From positions 180,322,437-180,386,436 of the forward strand of contig JARYHS010009186.1 of the NCBI GenBank assembly GCA_031002005.1: a stretch of 64,000 nucleotides of DNA, in the 5' to 3' direction. Every line of letters starts with the position of its first letter. The first letter of the stretch is position 1. Origin of the DNA: Vandiemenella viatica. Its lineage: Eukaryota > Arthropoda > Insecta > Orthoptera > Morabidae. The position numbers and the translations under genes were made by a program. Below, one piece after another: positions 33,740 through 46,570 of this stretch. The notes under the pieces are model-generated. The model made no database searches, was not told where the DNA came from, and saw nothing but the letters and a program-made list of their open reading frames with translations.

Positions 33740-35569
33740 TTTCCAGTTTGTATTAAAGAACAGGGAAAATAATAGTTACTTATAATTATGTCAATATAAA
33801 ATATAATAAATTTTTTCCATTATTGTTACTTTCGTTCAAATTAAAAAGCGAAAATTTATTTTATGAGAAGTTTATCGCAAGCGTGTTGCCGAACACATCA
33901 CATAAGGCAAACAAATCCTCGAAATATATATATATATATAATATGCCAAAATAATAATACCTATCTGATACTCTTAAATTCACTTCACAATTTGAAAGAA
34001 TTCATAGCTATGACTTAAATTAACTCCACGAAACTATTTCACTAACAAAGTCTGCTTAGTTTATGCGAAGATGTGAAGTGTACTGCGAACGCTTTAAATG
34101 TTGATTTCACTTTAATTTGTAGGTCCAGCCACGAAAGGCGGAATAAGAGACAGTTTATAAGACAACACGCAATTGCTGTGTTTATTTAATCAGTATGTCA
34201 GAAAACGATAGATACGCACAAAATAGAGGTTAATCTATCAGTCTTTAGAAAACGGTACCAATTAGAGATTTCTTGGAGTCTTCGAGGAATTGAGAGGAAA
34301 CTATGTCAAGTTATACAAGGGATGCAGATAATAATAAAACAGGAAAAGCTACTTAACGTAAATTATTTTACTGAATTGTGGTGGAGCATAAACTCCACTT
34401 AGAATTTCCCTGGTCGTCTCTTTACCAATTTCTTATGGTTATTTAATTTTTTTTCATTTTAATTATGTTGAGTGTAAATGTCTCCATCAACCAACCATTG
34501 CAATTTGCGAATTTTAATTCTAAATTCCTTTTCTTCATAAAAAAGAATGAAGATATAATGGTGGTATATTTTATTAATCTTTGTGTAACTATTCTGGATA
34601 ACGGAGGAAAATTGATCCATAAGTAAAGTGATTGAAACTTGCTCATATGTACGTTTGAAAGGTTCCAAAAATAAATAGATGTCACAAGCAAAGCCACCCT
34701 TGATTTCGTATATTTCTCATTATTGAGATTCAATGCATTTATATTGCTGAAGTTAGTACTATTAGAAGGTAGCACACTTTTCTTGTTTTCAGGAACAAGA
34801 TAAACAGACCAATCTGAGACAGAAATATTGATTCAAATACGAGATGGTGTTTCCAGTAACCTGTTCTGATTCCACGAACTACGCTTGCGCAATGGAAATT
34901 CAGATACTCAGAGCTGAACCACATTCAGGGCAGCGAAGCAGGCTTCCTGTCCTACAGAACCTGTTCTCTGAGATGGGTATCAAGATTTGTTTCAGAAAAT
35001 TTCCCTGCTGCAGATAGGCCCAGTAATCTTGTTATGGAAATGTATCGTGGCTTGCCTTGAAAACCTCTGACGTCATCAGTAGTGCTGGGATTCCTGAAAC
35101 ATGGCGATCTCGTGACCGATGTAGACCAGACACACGGCGATAGTTCGGAGAACGATCGAAACCGGTTTAGCAGCAAAACAAATCCAGTTCTGCCGCTGCA
35201 AAACAAGGTTATTATGTGATTCCCCTGAAGGCCACTGCAAAAATCGTAATTGATATCGATACGAATGGTGATTCGGGCGAACACTGAATAATGTTTGGCT
35301 TTGTTTTAACACAGGATATTCTAGTGAAGAAATTGTTTTAACTGTAAGGACAATACGAACTTAAATGAAATAAGAATTATAACAAGTGATAATTATACAG
35401 TAGAAATATTACAACCACAACTATGTCTTTTCGCCGTCTTTATAAGCAACAGTACAGAGAAGAAATCGTAAATCTGTAAAAGTTTGATCTTTGAATCTTA
35501 AATATCTCTAAAGTTATTGTGTTTCCCTGAAGATCTCCAAGAGATTGTGACAGCGTTTTGGGTATTTGA
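33740..35569. other. Intergenic DNA with a short (AT)n
   Basis: A (AT)9-like run lies at about 33925-33942. Open frames at 34443-35284 on the minus strand were not recognised. Confidence 0.4.
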
Positions 35570-35570
35570 C

Positions 35571-35715
35571 TTTTTTTCTAATGGCTTTACGGCTCGTCGT
35601 GGTCATTAGAGGCGGTTAAAGGTCTGAGGACTAGGAAGGGGAAGGTATTCAGTCAAGGCTTTCTGAAGGAACCATCTCTGTATCCACCTGAAGTGATTTG
35701 GGCAGTATTTGTCGA
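35571..35715 (-). repeat. SINE fragment (tail half)
   Basis: GTCATTAGAGGCGG, GGGAAGGTATTCAG and GAAGTGATTTGGG match the minus orientation of the SINE body. The tRNA head is missing. Confidence 0.7.
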
Positions 35716-38076
35716 CCGAGCAAAGTTCTGATAGTATTCTGTTTCTTGTGACGTTAAGTGCAGGCTCCTTTTGTCACAAAATTTTATAATACGTACAATA
35801 TAAATTGCAGGATGTTATCAAGAGATAGTGTAAAAATACCAATCACGTATTGTTCCAGGTCTTGCTTGGCTTTCTTGTTTCCGCTTATAACTATTTTAAA
35901 CTGAAGATCGTTTAGCATTGTGTTGTTTTCCAAACATTTTCTTAAGATGCTGATTATTCTCTTCTAGAGGAACCAACGACATTCGTGATCTGCATTTCAA
36001 ATTTTCGCAGCGCAGAGTTAAAGTGCCGTCCCGGTAATAAATTACCTCTTTTTTTCTGATGTTTTATAAGCAAAGGTACAAATTTTCTCATCGAGTTCAG
36101 TGGTTTCTCCATTTTAAAATGGTTATCACCAAACATGCTATCACCATTGATTGCTAATCGGCTGTGACGTGAATATTGCCGACTGCGTTGCAAACAAATT
36201 AAACGTCAAGGTGTTGGGTGATGTAATAATCATAAAGAATTGTACTTCCTACTTGTATGAGAATCGTCGAAATGATTATGATAGTTCTGAAGTTTCCATC
36301 AGTATTAATGAAGTTTTTCGCTAACACTTATGCAATCGTCACTGATACTATTAGTGTGTTTATACTTCGTGTATATTTACTTCTTCGCCTACGAAACGAG
36401 AGATGAGATAATCATTGAAGGAGTAAAAAGTTATTCTCAACCATAGTAGCTAGACACAAGTGTTACAATGGAAGCGAGAAATATTGTAAATGGAATTACG
36501 GTTTCAAAGTTTTTTCGTTATCTTTTGACAAATTAATGTTCTTTCAATAGTAAACAAACTATAGAATCTGCTTATATTTTTCGGTGATTGCTGACAGTTC
36601 TATTACAGTGTATTAAGGAAGCAAAATGACGACTAAGATTTAATACTTTCTTCTCTACTTCATAAGACAGCCACCAAATATCACTCTACATCTCAAATAA
36701 ACACAGCGCTGTTTGGCTTCTGTTAATATTATTTTTGACTAACTTTTGATATTAATTTCTTCCATTTTATGAAATACACGAGAAGCGTAAATAAAACCAC
36801 TAAATAAAATATTAACAGTCTAATACATTATGATATTTAGTTTACTGTAAAGATTAAAACGATACTAAAATAATAACCTCGGATATATATATAAAGGGTT
36901 CTTACGCCGTAATTCGTATACCTTTGGAATAAACTATAACAACGCAAGATTATAGGATTAATTCCATATTTATTTTTACATTTCATTGTAGGCTTTAATT
37001 CTTGAAATCTTCATTCAAATTCGATTTAAATTGTCTCCGAAGCATCGACATGAAATTTTATCCAACATCAAAGTTTACCACGTGTAATCTTATTCATGCA
37101 AAAAAGATGTATATAGTCAAACTATAGTAAATTACTTAAGGCTCAAAATTAAGAACAGCGGCTCATGGATTTGTCTGTATCAGGACAGCATACAATTCAA
37201 AACGTTTTAAAACAATAATAAGTAAGTAGCCCCTCACTTCATTTTCAGAAGGATAACTAATCTTTTAGTGAAGGTGGTGGTAAAGAAATAATGAATTCAG
37301 TACCATTATTAAAAGTGTTACGTTAACAATAATTACTTTAAAATAATTTCGAGTGCTCAACTCAGTGTATTATAAACATTACACGCATATCTGTAATTGG
37401 TTTTGTTTCATTAAGGCTTCCCCAGGAATTATTAATCTGTAAGAACATTTTGTTATCTTTCTCAGCTGAAATATGTGATATTATCTAAACGGTTATAAAC
37501 AACTCGATTAACAACATTAAAAATCATAATGACACCTATGCCTTCTCTTTGGTAAAAGATACTAGTTGATTATGCACAATATCCATGACCATCGATCCAC
37601 AGCAGAGCCAATGACTCGTCTGAGAAACATTGCTTTACTAATGTCAGATCCATTTAGATGTTGAGTTCCGAAATTTAGCGCATCCCAACATTCCGCCTAG
37701 GTGGAAATAAATTTACAATGTGCATTTTTGCTACACAGTTTCGAGCTATATTTGGTTAGGTTTAAAAAAATAATAATAATAAAGGAAATGTTAAAGCAAT
37801 GATACAGCAAAACATTTGTTTAAAAATAAAACTTGAAGAAATTATGAAAAATTAAATTTCTTAAAATGTATCAGTATTGTTTGTTAAATAATAATAAACA
37901 ACTCGTTAGCATCCAGACCTGCAGTATCGTTTCCAACGATACAAAATTTTCCTTACTTTATCACTTTTATATCTGTCGGGTGGAGTTGAAAATTTCATGA
38001 AAATTTTAGTGATTCTTTAAGGAGTAGGGGTCGGTTACTTAATCTAAATAATGTAATTATAACAGAAGAGAAAAAT

Positions 38077-38080
<4 letters not shown>
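35716..38080. other. Intergenic DNA, nothing recognised
   Basis: Very AT-rich; no feature recognised. Confidence 0.45.

Positions 38081-38124
<44 letters not shown>
38081..38124. repeat. Microsatellite (TA)22
   Basis: Uninterrupted TA dinucleotide, about 22 units. Confidence 0.95.
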
Positions 38125-38128
<4 letters not shown>

Positions 38129-40841
38129 TGGTCACAGTTCACCGTGGTACCGTATTGAAACTAGTTATACAAGAGATACAAACAACGTAGAAAAATTAAC
38201 AGACATGACCCGCTGTAACCTAACCAATGGACCAAATTTCAAGTAGCGTTACACTGATTTTTAGAAATTGCAATTTCATTACATTTCTTCACTTCCTCTC
38301 TATTAGCATATGTATAAATAGGAAACTAACGAATTCAAATTCGTTCTTAGAAGGCTATATGAGTGAACTGGAGCCTGTAGTGTTCAATTTTACATATACT
38401 GAATTGGAAAGATTCAATGCAGTCAACAATGCAACATACTGAACGGGAGAATTAAAAAGTAGTATTCCACCAATTTTTTTTTTTTTTTTTTACTGTAATT
38501 TTCAGGCATCTTTCTGAGACCGTAGTTGCATGAATTTTTGTAATGTTTAATGGAATAAAAGAATTGTTTGGTCAGAAAATATGATTAACTATACTTGCAT
38601 CATGTATTTATAACCGATTAAATTAAGTTAAAAATACTTTAGGTAGTCAGAAAATCAGTTCTTACATTTCAGTTTCTTTCACGTGACACGTTCATACACG
38701 AACAAAAATTTATTATTCCAGAAAATAGTTCAATGTACCAAGTAAGATTCCGTGGTGTCTACTTTTGCAGTCGTAGCGGAGATTTTACGGTCTTGCACAG
38801 CTGGTAGCCGACTCGCAGGCTGATGTCCTTGGAGTGACTACGAGGACCCTGAACCTGAGGTGAAGCACTTCAGACCACTCCAGTCTCACCTGTTGCCAAC
38901 TGACGGTCCGCGAGGTTTTATATTGTTATAAGATTTGAATGAGAAATTATCCATCCTCTGGGTGACACCTGTTTCTACTGGCTGAGGAAAGGAAAAGCAT
39001 GTTGTAAAAGATCTCACACCCAGCCTTTTATGAATTTTAATCTTAGGAAAGTTGATTAGTTATTAATTTGTTTATTTTTCATGTGAATAAATATTGCTTT
39101 TGTGGAGACTGAGTAAATTATGTGTAACTGGATCAGAAGTAGTTTGAAATATTAATTGTAAGCTTGTAATTATAAATTTTGATATAAGCCAAGGTGTTTT
39201 GAGGACGATATACAGCTATTTGAAGTGATGTATGTTGCCCATTTTATGTTTAAATGTCTGTAAACAGCTTTAATTTCCAGTTTAAAGTGTGTCCTAATGA
39301 TTGTGAGTGATTCTGTACTAATTCTAATTGTTTTTACATGAATTTGATTGTCAACGTAATTGTAAGTGCTCGAGAAACGTCTGTCGGCACTTTTTATTAT
39401 GTTCTGGATATTTCTCAATCCCTATTTCAGCACGCGGAGAGGGATAGCAGAAGTGCTAGTAATTGTTTGTAAGTTGAAATGTTCGCTGAAAATCTAATAG
39501 CTTGAATTTTTTTTTAATGTGCTTCAGTATCTCTGAATGTGTTTGATGCCTATCCATGTTTGTTATTCAAGATTTCGAAGGAATAAAAGTAAGATGAAAA
39601 GTGTTTCAACGGTCCTGTTATTTCATTGACTCCAAAATCAAATTCAGCAGTTATATTTATCATTATCCTTTGGTGAATGGTAAAGTCACCTGGCGACGGG
39701 ACCACAGTAATCTGTTAATTTAACAACTAACTAATTAAGTTGTAATCATCATTATTTGAAAGGACCATCCAGGGAGATACTTGACGTTTAGTACAGATAT
39801 CATGAGATTATTGTGGTTTCAGTTAAATTAGTAAATTACGTTAAAGTATCAATTTCAGTGTGTTCTTAATCTTTTCAAACCGATGAACGTATTTCCTGTT
39901 CCAAGATAATTAAGGTGCATTTTGGAAGTTATGTATATCTATTTAATATTTTCTAGTTTTCTAGTTCAGTTTGTTAAAGCACGTGACTGGGGTACGGAAC
40001 GTCGCCGGTGCGAAAACCGGTCTCAGCTTGAATGTTTACGGATTTAACTGTGACCTTCACCTCTGGCAGAGCTTTGCTAGGATGCTCCGTGGCTTGCATT
40101 TCACCTTAAATTGTAGGTACCATTATCAGGAGCTGTGTAATAACTCGAAACTTAATGCTTTAATTATAGTATTTCTTCTGTCACCAGGTGATTCAAATTT
40201 TCATCTAAGTCTGTATTAAACTTTTTGAATTTTTTGTAACATGTTACATCTCAAAAATTCTGGGAAATTCTGAAAAAATTGAAAAATCAGTCATCTGGAA
40301 CATTTGTGTACTGTACTACTTCAGGAAACTTGTTTGTGCATCGCAAAAACTTTAGAGGATCTTAATTGTGGTTTTGATTGTTTCGCTGACCTCGAATCTG
40401 TCAAATATGCCACTTAGACCTTCGACGGTTCTGATTTTTTTGTCTTCTTATGTTTTCGTGTTAGAGAATGGACAGTATTAAGATCATACCTAGATTAACA
40501 TATCTTAACTACGAAATTATATTGTATTAGTATTCAATTATTTTATTTTCTTACTACTGCTTATTTTTACCAAATTAGATTAGTTTATTCTAGTTCTTAA
40601 CTCAGTTAAATTATCAAATTTATTATTGTAACCTAAGAGGAATTTTGTGTTCATCTAAGTCTTCCATTTTTCACTGGTGTATATTCTTATAATTCATTCT
40701 GATAACCTTAAAATTAATGTATAATTAATTACGTTAAGAAGTTAAATCATTTTAAGTTGTCAGCAATTTTTTAAATATTGCTTTCTTTCTGAGTATGTTT
40801 TTGCATATAATTAAAAAATTTCTAAGAACTAGAACTCAAAC
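38125..40841. other. Intergenic DNA, nothing recognised
   Basis: AT-rich apart from a GC-richer patch at 38770-38920 that resembles no feature I recognise. A 24-base-class T run lies near 38477. Confidence 0.4.
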
Positions 40842-41054
40842 ACCGAACGGCATGACTGAGAACACGGGTTCAAATCCCAGCCCAACCATCGAGATTACGG
40901 TTATCCATGATTTCCAGATTTCACCCTTGCTGAATTAGGGAATGGTTCCTTCAAAAGTCCATGCCAAAATCCCTCCTCGTTCCTTGTCGCCAATACTCTT
41001 CCACTTGTGATGATATCTACATCGACAAGGCGCAAAGCAATAACGAAAAAAAAA
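40842..41054 (+). repeat. tRNA-derived SINE, degenerate head
   Basis: B box GGGTTCAAATCCC (about 40865-40877), then CATCGAGATTACGG, CCATGATTTCC, GGTTCCTTCAAAAG and the end ATCGACAAGGCGCAAAGCAA with an A-rich tail. It ends about 20 bases before the element at 41077. Confidence 0.8.
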
Positions 41055-41076
41055 TGTTTTCCTGTAATTTAATATA

Positions 41077-41636
41077 CAGGGTGTTACAAAAAGGTACGGC
41101 CAAACTTTCAGGAAACATTCCTCACACACAAACAAAGAAAATATGTTATGTGGACATGTGTCCGGAAACGCTTACTTTCCATGTTAGAGCTCATTTTATT
41201 ACTTCTCTTCAAATCACATTAAACATGGAATGGAAACACACAGCAACAGAACGTACTAGCGTGATTTCAAACACTTTGTTACAGGAAATGTTCAAAATGT
41301 CCTCCGTTAGCGAGGATACATGCATCCACCCTCCGTCGCATGGAATCCCTGATGCGCTGATGCAGCCTTGGAGAATGGCGTATTGTATCACAGCCGTCCA
41401 CAATACGAGCACGAAGAGTCTCTACATTTGGTACCGGGGTTGTGTAGACAAGGCTTTCAAATGCCCCCATAAATGGAAGTCAAGAGGGTTGAGGTCAGGA
41501 GAGCGTACTTACATACTAACGAAACTAAAATGAGCTCTAACATGGAAAGTAAGCGTTTCCGGACACATGTCCACATAACATATTTTCTTTGTTTGTGTGT
41601 GAGGAATGTTTCCTGAAAGTGTTTTGTAACACCCTG
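41077..41636 (-). mobile_element. Tc1/mariner-like deletion derivative with long terminal inverted repeats
   Basis: Terminal inverted repeats of 122 bp (41077-41198) and 111 bp (41526-41636) start CAGGGTGTTACAAAA and are nearly identical apart from an ~11 bp gap close to the tip. TA flanks both ends (41075-41076, 41637-41638). The interior keeps only the end of a transposase gene on the minus strand, so most of the coding region has been deleted. Confidence 0.85.
41279..41485 (-). pseudogene. Transposase C-terminal remnant
   Basis: On the minus strand the sequence MGAFESLVYTTPVPNVETLR, then ARIVDGCDTI and SMRRRVDACILANGGHFEHF, matches the usual end of Tc1/mariner-type transposases (VY-x-TPV ... 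RR-x-xACI-x-xNGGHFEH). The catalytic aspartates lie upstream in complete elements and are absent here. Confidence 0.75.
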
Positions 41637-41638
41637 TA

Positions 41639-42519
41639 TAATAGGGAGTACTTGGATCCGGTATTACCGTACTTATTTTATTAGTAATAACTTTAATTTA
41701 TTGTTTCTGAAGAATTTTCTATATCAGTATTTTTTCAAACAAGATTATTTACATCTTAGGACAAATTTTTAATTTTACTCACATTTATTTTCTTCCAATT
41801 GTATTATTTGGCTTTTGATAACCAATCGAAAGAATTTTGGGTTTTTGAAACGAGATTAAATTCTATTTATGTGGTTAAACCGGAACAGGAAACCCTCAAA
41901 CATGGAATTTATAGTTAAAATTTAATCAGAAAATTTAAATTTTAATTCATAAGGTATTACTTGGATGGAAATCCGTAATACAAAAAGAGAATAAAAAGAG
42001 TTATATATTGTTCACCACGTTTAGTTTTACCAGATAGGGTGTGTCATTTAGGTTTCACTTTCTTGGTATATCTTACTACACCTAGATACTCTATATCTGC
42101 GAAATTTTGAGGTGTCATTAGATTTTTATTATCTAGACCTCTATGAATTATTTTAAAAATTACTTATTTTTGTGTCTTAATTATCAGTCAAAATTACTGT
42201 AAAACTTGATATCGGAATCTCTTCTGAATAATTTTCATTCCAAACACAACTTTGCAAACATACTGTATATAGATATATTCTTTAAAATTTGACTAGTTTA
42301 CATGAACTCCGGCATTAAATCAAACTTTATCACTTTATATAGCGTGTTTCGAAAATGCCAAACGGAGATGAAGTCTTTTGTTATTCCAAAAGTTATCTAA
42401 ATTTCTTGTAACACAGAATCATTAACTAATATTATGATATGTTTGATATGCTACTTAATTCGTCAGAAGTTTTCTACTTAATTCAGTTTCGACTTTCATC
42501 ACTCATGTAAATAACACTG
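41639..42519. other. Intergenic DNA, nothing recognised
   Basis: AT-rich; no feature recognised. Confidence 0.4.
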
Positions 42520-42522
42520 AGT

Positions 42523-42640
42523 ATGGAGCGTCCATAAACTACGTGGTTTCGTTTTGGCCTTCCTTGAGCTATCCCCACGTAGCCTAACGTGGCTATTGCA
42601 TCGACCCTCCCCTCCTCCCTCATGCGGCATGTAACTTTTC
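42523..42640. repeat. Possible DNA-transposon end (GGAGCGTCCATAAACTACGTGG)
   Basis: GCGTCCATAAACTACGTGG resembles a terminal motif that recurs in many arthropod genomes, followed by a pyrimidine-rich stretch. The matching right end was not found. Confidence 0.3.
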
Positions 42641-44084
42641 GCCCCTTTAACTGCATAAGACGTTTTGTACTGTTTTCACTTAACAGGCTATCGTTAAAAT
42701 TATTGCGTAGATAATGAACACAGCTGTATTTGCGTTAGCTGTTTTTTTTTTTTACGAAGAGCTGAATTTTTGTTTTCTTATGCTGCAGTTCTGTCACCTT
42801 TCTTTCTACATTAGCAGGGAATGATTCTTTGATGTGGTTAAAAGATTTAAAAAAAACTCATTGCATAGTGGAAATTCGCTGGAAAAACATTTTCTCTAAG
42901 CCAATTAAAGTTATTGTAATGCGTCACTTGAAATAACACTTCAATTAGCACTATAATTAAAGTTGCACTAAAATTCACTCCACAGAACAAAATTAGAATT
43001 AGCTTATCAACAAGCGGTGTGGTTCCACGGCGGGTGATCCTAATGAAAACAGCTTTATTTCAAACATTCAAAACAATAAGACAGTCACTGGCTTGCTAAA
43101 GCCCGGGTGGCATGTGAAAGCGAATTTGAGTATATGTACGGCATGTCAAATGTTTTTCGAATCGTGCAACGCTACGCTGTGACAAGTAACAGTCATGCGC
43201 AGCACAGGATATCTAAATAGCATCCGGAGATAATTAAATGGCGGAAATAAATATCTACACATTGTTGTGTGTTCTGTACCTTATTTTACCTGTGGCAAAT
43301 AATATGACAGAAAAGCCAAGTGGCTTAGCGCGGACACCCTCCCTCCCCCCCAACGTAGCTTTCTGTCCAATCTCTCCTCCCCCCCCCCCCCCTCACCCTC
43401 GTTTCCTAGAACCAGCCATGCTGTTTATGAACGCTTCCTAATTGCCTTAAGCAAGACCTTAGGACTGACGGCGCCGTTCATTGCGAAACTCATAACTCAC
43501 TCCTGAAGGCGCGACCTCCACTACAAAGCCACTCATCATGCCAGTGTCATCTATCTGATGATATACTGTCCGTTTGAAACTGAGAACAGGAATGCGGAAG
43601 AATTATGATGCGCTTTGTTCTTTGGCATTGAATGTTCCTCTTAATTCTAGTATACCTGCCACCGTTTCAAAAGTTGTTGACTTTCTTCCGCAACAGTATA
43701 AGCAACCTTCCACTCAGTATTGAAACACGCAATTCATAATCTTGTTGAGATAGTTTTCCCAAGCCTTCCAAGTGTGATACCAGTAGTTACCACTAAGACC
43801 TTAAGTGGTGCTCAGCCAAAGTGTTCACGGGCGAGGAATGGTTACACACTATGTATTGTAGTGATTAATTATTTTATTAATGAGAAAAAATTCCTATCTT
43901 GCTTCCAAATGGCAAATAAAGCAAGCATACTACCCGGTGACTTTAAGTAATGGTGATGGATTCTGAGATTTAAAAAAACTTTGATATCATAGTAATAGTC
44001 TACAGCTCTGAATCAATTTTGGTTTGTTGTTGTAAAATCAAGACAAAGAGACCCAGACCAGTGAATCAGCGGCTGATATTTGCG
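42641..44084. other. Intergenic DNA with a C tract
   Basis: C-rich tract at about 43377-43392 inside a Pro-rich artefactual open frame (43238-43441). Nothing else recognised. Confidence 0.4.
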
Positions 44085-44185
44085 TCTGGCATTCGGGCGC
44101 ACGAGAGTTTGGTCACCGGTTAGGCCATCCTGATTTTTCGCTGCTTCCCGAAACAAATCCAGTCGAAAGCTCGAATGATGACTTA
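44085..44185 (+). repeat. SINE fragment, degenerate
   Basis: GCATTCGGGCGCACGAGAG, GGCCATCCTGATTTTTCGC and CCCGAAACAAATCCAG follow the order of the SINE head-body junction. Confidence 0.5.
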
Positions 44186-44599
44186 TCACAGGATGCCTCA
44201 GACCGTTTGCATGTGGCAAAGGCTGGCATCGTCCCTAGAGACATACGCTGGGAAGTTGTTACAAACTCGTCAAGGTTCAGAGTGGAACAACACACACGAC
44301 ACATTCTACATCAAGCCTGCCCAACCCCACACAGCAGCCCGCCAACGCATTTCAATTTGCCTGCCAACATCAGCGGTCTAGAATATGCTATCTCAAAAAC
44401 ATCTGCAAAGGTCTCATTGATGAATTTTGCTCTTTTATTGTAATTAAACTGTGCTGCTTGTACCTTTGATATACAGTATTTAAATATCTAATACGTGACC
44501 CGCAGGGCAAATTAGAATCTCAATTGTGGCCCGAATGCTAATTTAGAATTGAAATTGTAAAGCCATCTCCAAAATTGGTTGGGCAGCCTTGCTCTACGT

Positions 44600-45020
44600 G
44601 GTTAAACACCAGTGCCATCTAGTCTGAAGTCCCGATCGCGCTTCTTAAGGACCTCAACCCCACTGAATGGAACACCAAGCAGTGAAATGTTATCGGCCTG
44701 GGAGAAGAGAGTACGACACAACATCGGCTGGATCAAGCTGAAGGAGAATCTTGGGTCTGAACAGCCAGGACCCATGTGGAAGTCAGTGAACACACTTCGA
44801 GTTCGAGTCGGCCGCTGCAAAGACATTCTTGCTTCACGGGGATACCTGGGAGAACAACCAGATATCACATGTTGCTGCGGCGAGATCGAAACTATGGTAC
44901 ATTTGATGCCATCCCACAATTCACAATAAATGTATCTCAGTCATACTTTCAACTAGTTACTTACATCCGCATTGGTGGAAAATCTCCCTTATATCTGATG
45001 CTGCCAACGAAATGAAAAGA
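44600..45020 (+). pseudogene. LINE reverse-transcriptase C-terminal fragment
   Basis: The frame 44612-44929 contains WKSVNTLRVRVGRCKD and the zinc-knuckle-like CCCGEIETMVHL. Together these are typical of the region after the RT domain in Jockey/R1-type non-LTR elements (LNRxRTGxGRC ... CxCGxxETMxHI). Upstream RT motifs are missing and the end decays into GAAGAAGAAG near 45017. Only the last part of the ORF is present. Confidence 0.65.
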
Positions 45021-45035
45021 AGAAGAAGATGACGC

Positions 45036-45130
45036 TGGAATAGTTCCTCCAAAAATGTCATTGCCGAATTTCCCTCCTACACTCCTCCTTCTATCGTCTA
45101 TAATTACCTCGAGGTCACTTCCACCCACCT
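45036..45130 (+). repeat. SINE body fragment
   Basis: GTTCCTCCAAAAATGTCATT, GCCGAATTTCCCTCC and ATAATTACCTCGAGGTC align with the 3' half of the SINE. Confidence 0.55.
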
Positions 45131-45286
45131 CTCACAAAAACAGATCATTAGATCGGACAAAATTTCTGTATAATTACAAATTTCAGGTCGTATGAATCGA
45201 AATATAGAAAGAATTTAGAATCTTAAATACAAGCTTAAAAACGATGAGAGACGAAGTTGTAATATATTTCCACTAATATTCGATAC

Positions 45287-46565
45287 TAGCTGATACCCGC
45301 GACTTCGTACGCGTGGATTAAGAATTTATTTGCCAGAAATGAATATAGAAAGTTGTTGGTAACGAAGGATTGGTCAGAAACAACACCGAGTCGGCATAAT
45401 ATGACAGGAAAGCCATCACCATATCAATCTACCATCGAACCTGTCTCTAGAAGAGAATCAATTTACAACATATTTAAAAACAGAAAAACAAACGTAGGTG
45501 AGGGGATGTGGGGGGGGGGGGTGTATTAAGTAAGGGAACCTTTTTTTCAGCTTGGTCTTTTCTTCTTTCTTCAGCATGAGCATCCGATTCTTGGGTTCTA
45601 ATAACTTTAGCTGCTCGTGATCTGCTAGAGCTACAACGTAGGCCAGTTTACGCCCGCAAGCCATGTCAAAAAAGAAGGCAAAATAAACTGGTGCCAGAAA
45701 CATTTAAGCAGACAGAAAGTGATAGGACAGAGAAAATCGACATCTGTACTATATTATACGTTTTTTTCTGTAAACGAAATTTATTAACAAATTATACACT
45801 AACATAATGAACGAGAAGCACAGCTTGAGCAACCGACGCAACATTGTAGACCAACACACACATCCGTTTCTCTGTCACCATTCGATAAGTTTTCAAAATT
45901 TTGTGACTACAACTGTTAATTACACCCAAAAAAAATGTGCTGTGTCCTCCCTATAGATTTTCTTGTTAAATTCCGTTAATATCGTTATAGGGATTTAGTC
46001 ACCAAAACGTAACAAAAAGGCAGAGACTTAATTCTGCATTCATAGTATTATTACTGCAGATCACACACACACACTGACTGCAAATCACCCATGAGGTATC
46101 AATATAACGTAAAAAATGGACACCTACAGCATTGAAAGACTACCTACGATTTACCTCGCATTGCACCCCTAAATTTGTGATTTCTTGAGTTTAACATTCA
46201 ATCGGAATAACCGACGGCCCAGGCATGACTCTTACGACCAAAATTTTTTTTAAAAAAATCTTAGCCCCCACGGAGATTTGAGCCAGAAACCACGACTCAA
46301 ACATCAGTAGGCAAGCGCTACCTGGCCGCTACACGGAAATACTGTACAGAGACCTCCACATCCAACGCGTCTGTCTATCGCCATTCAGTAATTTTTCGAA
46401 ATTATAAGACAACATATATTATTTATAGAGATAATTCTTCATCCAAATATCGACAGTATTTTTCTCCTTGTTTCAAACTATAAGTGTGAAAAGTTTCATC
46501 GAGATCGGATGAAAACTGTGGATTTGTATGAAGAGCAAACAAACAAACATACAATCATTTTTATA
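45287..46565 (+). repeat. Decayed insect LINE-like repeat (ACTAGCTGATACCCGCG family)
   Basis: The left end ACTAGCTGATACCCGCGACT, followed by TCGTACGCGTGG, is the characteristic start of a common insect repeat. The right part has AAAAGTTTCATCGAGATCGG and AACAAACAAACATACA, its typical 3' tail (a Daphne-like family is a guess). The interior has no open frame and includes a separate tRNA-like stretch at 46257-46345. Confidence 0.5.
46257..46345 (-). repeat. tRNA-like SINE head
   Basis: On the minus strand GTGTAGCGGCCAGGTAGCGC resembles an A box region and GGCTCAAATCTCC a B box, about 40 bases apart. A true tRNA is excluded by failure of the cloverleaf stems to pair. Confidence 0.4.
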
Positions 46566-46570
46566 CACAT

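Noticed and set aside
35155..35170. GAAACCGGTT, resembling a hammerhead 3' core
   Set aside because: No CUGANGA box at a usable distance upstream.
43238..43441. 67-codon frame with a signal-peptide-like start
   Set aside because: Its second half is a C-tract translated as poly-proline; no family match.
43555..43580. CTGATGA followed 14 bases later by GAAA on the plus strand, a possible hammerhead
   Set aside because: The bases between them cannot form stem II and the outer flanks do not pair; chance match.
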